Shown here: positions 59,010 to 64,000 of the stretch, in pieces
Position numbering within the stretch: position 1 is the first letter of the stretch
Layout of the letters: every line of letters begins with the position of its first letter
NCBI GenBank assembly: GCA_973895155.1
Contig: OZ316894.1
Span: 5,084,001-5,148,000 of the forward strand
DNA: 64,000 bases
Direction of reading: 5' to 3'
DNA from: Marsupella aquatica
Taxonomy: Eukaryota > Marchantiophyta
The notes under the pieces: generated by a model
What the model saw: the letters and a program-made list of their open reading frames with translations, nothing else
What the model was told of the DNA's origin: nothing
Database searches by the model: none
Translations under genes and position numbers: made by a program

Positions 59010-62000
59010 TTATACCCGGCTGTCCTCAACAGGTGGTTTCCTTTCATAACATCTCCTTCTGTATTTGTCAATGGACACAGACGTCCAGCCCAAACTTTCC
59101 ATTTTCGAGTCGTCAAGTAAGGGACACGCTTTTACGAAAACTCGCATGCCCTCCGTTTTCGTTGTCTGGGACGACTGCTCTGCTTGCAACCTGAGCTCGT
59201 CACTTTGCTCCCCTTGTGGCAATGCCACTTGAACCGAGTTCGACCTTCCCAAGCTTTCTGGCAGAGTCTTCAGTTTCCAGCAAACCTCAAGCGTGACTTC
59301 TTTCAGAGAAGAGAGTTGCCCCAAACTCTCCGGAAGGCTCACCAACGTACGACAACGGCGGATGGTGAGCCTTTGTAGAGACGAGAGAGTTCGAAGCTCA
59401 TCCGGCAATGTCTCCAAACACCACAACAAGTGCAGACTCAGGGCCGTTAATGACGAAAGGCTCCCCAAACCTGCCGGGAGGATCCGTGTCTCCCGCCCTT
59501 TGAGAGTTAGGTCATGTTCAAAGCACCGAAAGTGTTCAAAAAGGTCGGGTGCCTCCTCATGCCCATCACAATCAAATTCAACCTCTTGCAATGATGGAAT
59601 TTGTCCGATGCCATCGAGTAGGCTTCTCGCGTTCTTTCCCGCCGCAAGAGTCACTTTCTTCAGAGACTGAAACTGCCGTACGCTCTCCGGCAGGCTTTCC
59701 AAGCTTCTTGACCCGATAGATAATTCTACCAGGGAAGAGAGGGTTCCAAAATTGTCGGGCAGCCTCTCCAATTTAGAGGACCCCAATATCAACGTTCGAA
59801 GAGACTTCAGACGGGAAAAGCTGTCTGGTAGGGTCTGCAACAAATTAGCATTATAAATGTACAAGACCTGCAGCTGAAGGAGCTGGCCAAAATCCGCTGG
59901 CAACCTCTTCAATCTCTTAGCGTTTTCGAGACTCAAGTCTCTCAAATTATGGAGCCCCCCCAAGCTCTCTGGCAGGCAGTCCAAGGTTGATGAATCAATT
60001 GACAAAAATTCTAGTGAGGTGAGCTTTCCTAAAGTGTCCGGCAACTCCTTCAACTGCGGGCATTGTAATTTGAAAGTTTCCAATAATGAAAGCTCCTCCA
60101 TAATTTCAGGGAGAAGCTTAGCGACCGAAGACTTGAAAGTCAAATGACGCAGTGCATACAACTTACCCACACTCAGAGGGAGAGTCTCCACCCTATCGAC
60201 ATTAAGCTCCAATTCCTCCAGTAGAGCAAGCTCTCCTAGGCTTTCGGGCAATATCTCCAATTTTGGACAAACTATCTTTAACTGGCGGAGAGATTTCAGA
60301 CAGCAGAAACTTTCAGGTAAAGTCTCTAGGTGCGTAGATGAAATGTACAATTCCTTCAGTGCCGTCCATCCAGCGAAATCGTCGGGCAAGCTCCTTAGTT
60401 GTCCAGCCGTGCTAATGTGAAGTAATTCGAGTCCCGACAGAAGGCTGAAGCTGGGAGGGAGCCTTTCCAGAGCCAGGCCTGTCAAATACAGTACTCGTAG
60501 AGAGGCTAAGTTGCCAAAAGCATCCCCCAACTCTTCGAAGCCATCGCAATGCTCTATCCTTAATTGCTCGAGTCCCGAAAGCCGGGAGAAAGACTGCGGT
60601 AGACACTTGATCAACGGGCAGCTCGTGATGCGCACTTCTTCCAATGACGTGAGTGAACTGCCAAAGGAGTCAGGGAGTCCTGCAAGCTCTTCACAGTCTT
60701 CAATTTCTAACGTTGCAAGGCGGGATAGATTCCCTAAGGATTCAGGTAACGCCAAAGATTTTATCCTGTCAAGTACAAGATGTTCGAGGGCTCGGAGGTT
60801 GCCTAGTGATTTCGGCAAAGTGAAAGACCTTAGACTCCTCAACTCCAAGCGTCTCAACCGAGGTAGATTCCCAAAATTCTCAGGCAGATGGACCAAACCT
60901 GCTAGGTTAGATAGACACAAAATGCGCAGATTGGTCAGGTTCCCCAATGCTTCCAGAAACTCCTCTGGGACCCGAAAATGTGCTACATCCAGCACAGCCA
61001 AATTCTCCATTTTCTTGAGGCTCAGCTCGAACTTTGACAATTTCAATAGGTCACCTCCGACAACCTCTAGAAGCGATATCTTCCTCGTGAGACCATTTCC
61101 CGAACCGTCTGTGGAGACACCAGAAAGATCTATGTATTTTAATCCCTTCAGTTTAGCCAGCGAATCCAACTGAAGGGTCCTTTGGCGCTGGCCGGAATCA
61201 TACCGGAGCCTCAAACATTTTGTCCTTACCTCCACCTGCACATTTAAAGGTAATTATTAAATCATTGTTTCCTAGCTACAAGTAGTGGTGGACTAAGAAG
61301 GCAGATATAAGAAAAGTAGGTATGGTTGAATTTTCTCCTTCTAGCCTACCTTGCATGATTTTAATAGGTACATCAGTTAACTGTACTGGAAAGAACCGTT
61401 ACCTCCTTATCATTCAACCGATCCACTGCTGAGTCTGACGATGCATCATCAGTAGCCAAAACCATGATGTCATTGGAAATATTCTGAGCCAAGTCTCGAA
61501 GCTGCTCGTGGACCCATACTCGGTTCTTGATTTCTTTCACTAATGACCTGCTCACCAAGTTGTCCCACGTTGTTTGCATAGTTTGTGTTAGACTGCTCCA
61601 TGCGGCAAGGGCCCGGTCCAATGGCTCTTCGAAGAAACATGACGCAGCCTCTGTGAACATCTCCTGTTCCTCTGGTAACAGCGCATCGTAACTTATCCGC
61701 AAGGAAGCCCACAGTCTGTCCCTCTTCTCCCCAGTTATGGCTTGTGCTTCTCTCAACCTCTGTAGAGCTTCTATCCACACTTCAACATTTCTGCCTCTGA
61801 GGTAAGTGCCGATAACTTCCAACGTCAACGGCAACCCACCACACTTTTTTACCACTGCATTGACTTTGTCAATCAAAAAGTCTGGAACATCCTTCAATTC
61901 AAATGCATGATGGCAGAATAGAGTCTTTGCATCATCGTCTTTCAAAAACCCTAGCTCATGTACAATGCAACCTTTATAATATTTGAAAACTTCTTTGTCA

Positions 62001-64000
62001 CGGCTTGTCATGATAACACAACTGCCCGCTCCAAAGTGCTCCAATTTTGGTAGAGCTTTGAGCTGATCCTGCGCATCTATGTCATCCATGGCAATTAAAG
62101 CTTTCTTGCTGCGCAAATGCTGCCACTCCATTGAACCCTTGCCTGGTTTCTTCCCATTGTGATGAAAGTGATTGAGAACCCGATCCTCCAATTTGTGTGA
62201 TGGCAAGCCTTTTACATTATCCACAAAGCACGTGTATTCAAAGTCTTTGGAAAGAATGTTAAATACATGCCTTGCAAGAGTGGTCTTGCCAATCCCACCC
62301 ATGCCAAAAATTCCAAGAGCGGCTCCACCAACAAGCTTCTCCTGCACATCCAAGGCGCGTCTCTCCAAATCAAGAGGGAAGTTTGGAAGCCCATGAACTT
62401 CATGAATAGGCACTTCCACCTGAAGAGATCAAATAATTTGGATCAGAACAATGGGAATTATAGATAGCAACTATAGTGTTCATATGACAACCATCATTCA
62501 TGGTTGAAGCCAACAATATACGTAGTTGTAAATCATTTTGAAGGTGGAAGAATGGTGAACTATGAAGGTATTTGGTTTTCACAGGATGTGAACGTTTAAG
62601 GAATCACTGTTACCACAAGCCACCTAGATTGAGCCTATCCAACTTTGCATATATAGGAAAAGTTTTGTCAAAAAAGCAACAGAGTTTTGGTCTATAGCGC
62701 TGGGGGACTCTATCAGTCCCACTCAAAGGTGGACCTGTGATGTATCCTGAAATTAAGAAACTGTCCGGTCAATTCCAAGGAAGAAACTGTCCGGTCAACA
62801 TCTGTGGTCTTGCCCAGCCAAATATTGACCCAGTGGGATTGCAACAACTGGAAGTGCATTATCTCAATAACACTCAAGTTACCACAGAACCTCTATATAG
62901 AATTCAGAACAATCCGTAGCCATTGTCAGGCAGTGGTGTACGTCAAACGTCTATATCTTTAGGAGGCTTGCTCTTTCTATCGAGTTCTATTGCTTTTACT
63001 CATAGCCAAGTGTTGCAATAGCGCATCCATGTTGGTTACGTACATTAAGCGAAAATGGAAATCTTTCGTTAATGTTAGTTAGTTAGTTAGCCGTTAGTTG
63101 GCTGCATAATCCTACCTTCATTTCGTCAACAACGTGCATGAGGAAGTCCTTGAGCTTGTGGAAGCTCCTTGAGGACTTGCTCCTTGCTCGACAAATGGAA
63201 AAATGGTCTGCTCCGTCTACAATGTTAAAATTGTACTTCCTCACAGATGCCTCAGGGCCCACCATCACTTCCCCATCCTGCCCATCAATGACCAAAGGTT
63301 GAACTTCATTAGATCACAACTATGTGCTTGTCTCCATTCTAGGTTTTGAGAGCAGACTTCTCAACACCTCATAGTCGGCAATCCACAGGAACAAGTGCTT
63401 CTAAATTACTCAAAACATCAAATGTTAATACTGCAATTAGTAAAATGCAGCTGCATACCATATGCTATAGAAGGTTGAATGCTCCGACAGCATTAATTGT
63501 TACTTCATGCAGAACACTACGAAGGGCTATTCAATTACAACAGTAAGCAATGCGAAATTTTGACTAAATGATTAGGTAGCAATCGCACTTGTACCAAATT
63601 GGTAGGGCGACCTTCACCAAGTCCTGCAAACTGCCACTTCTCATACACTTTCCGTATGGCATCAAATTGACTATTCAGCCGTTCCGTGTCTGTACTCAAC
63701 GTTCTGAAGAACCTTAACAAAGCACCTCCAATTTTATCTGCCAGACGGTCTGCAGCAGGGCTTCCGTGATGAGGGGTAGCATAATCAAATACCCCTCTCA
63801 TGCTGTTAACAAACTTCTCCAACTTCGCCCTCTGATAATCTCGGCTCACTTTGAGTCTCTCATGCGCTTGGCAACATAATTCTTTGATCACCAATCCTCC
63901 AATGGAGTGGCCTACCAATACAATTGGACAATTCGACACTTGCCCAATGTTTGCCATCAGAAGATCTGAGATCAGGTTTTCCCCTAAAATGAACATATCA
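59010..64000 (-). CDS. NLR copy C: alpha/beta-hydrolase-NB-ARC-LRR receptor, 5' end beyond window
   Basis: Exons by homology with copy B: hydrolase >64000-63595, hydrolase C-terminal 63277-63116 (54 codons), NB-ARC 62419-61403 (339 codons) and LRR 61235-59010 (741 residues and stop). All visible junctions are GT-AG and phase 0, and the NB-ARC to LRR intron is again 167 bases. Motifs are hydrolase elbow GHSIGG, HGSPAADRLADK, GADHFSICR, P-loop GMGGIGKTT, LIAMDDID, CVIMTSRD, CGGLPLTL and VHEQ at the MHD position. No stop or frameshift is visible, so this may be a functional receptor. The first exon and the oxyanion loop lie outside the window. A 719-base part of its LRR exon is nearly identical to pseudogene A. 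Confidence 0.85.

Overview
The window is nuclear DNA of a land plant. Two ordinary housekeeping genes with GT-AG introns sit at the left end, and the rest is an immune-receptor array broken up by retrotransposons. The receptors join an alpha/beta-hydrolase domain to NB-ARC and leucine-rich repeats. This 'HNL' class was first described in the liverwort Marchantia, so a bryophyte, most likely a liverwort, is favoured. That assignment is an inference from gene content. || 1-14 kb: AT-rich intergenic DNA with a tRNA-derived SINE-like relic, an SLX9-type ribosome-biogenesis gene (3032-3556), and a complete seven-exon type-I DnaJ/HSP40 gene (7762-10389; 419 residues, C-terminal farnesylation motif CAQQ). 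Degenerate tandem repeats follow. || 14-64 kb: three hydrolase-NB-ARC-LRR copies, all on the minus strand. Copy A (14197-17744) is a pseudogene: it lacks the hydrolase exons, has a nonsense codon in the LRR exon and has lost its normal stop. Copy B (34593-40263) can be modelled completely: five exons, all introns in phase 0 and at domain boundaries, 1366 residues. Copy C (59010 to the window end) looks intact but runs off the edge. The spacers between copies are homologous to each other. A deleted remnant of the 3' flank at 42.2-42.66 kb suggests a fourth copy was lost between B and C. || The A-B spacer contains a 12-kb Ty3/Gypsy-like retrotransposon (20037-32048). A near-empty version of its insertion site is preserved at about 57.83 kb. 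Its pol carries an extra module between protease and reverse transcriptase: a C5-cytosine DNA methyltransferase with motifs I, IV (Pro-Cys-Gln), VI, VIII, IX and X in canonical order. It ends in a PHD finger after the integrase. The copy is decayed by several stops and frameshifts, and is itself split by a 2.04-kb TG...CA insertion flanked by GACCT. This methyltransferase/PHD retroelement is the most interesting thing in the window. || Between B and C lie a MITE-like element, a Ty1/copia element on the minus strand with two in-frame stops and no recognisable 5' LTR, a decayed F-box gene with an inverted partial copy, and spacer repeats.
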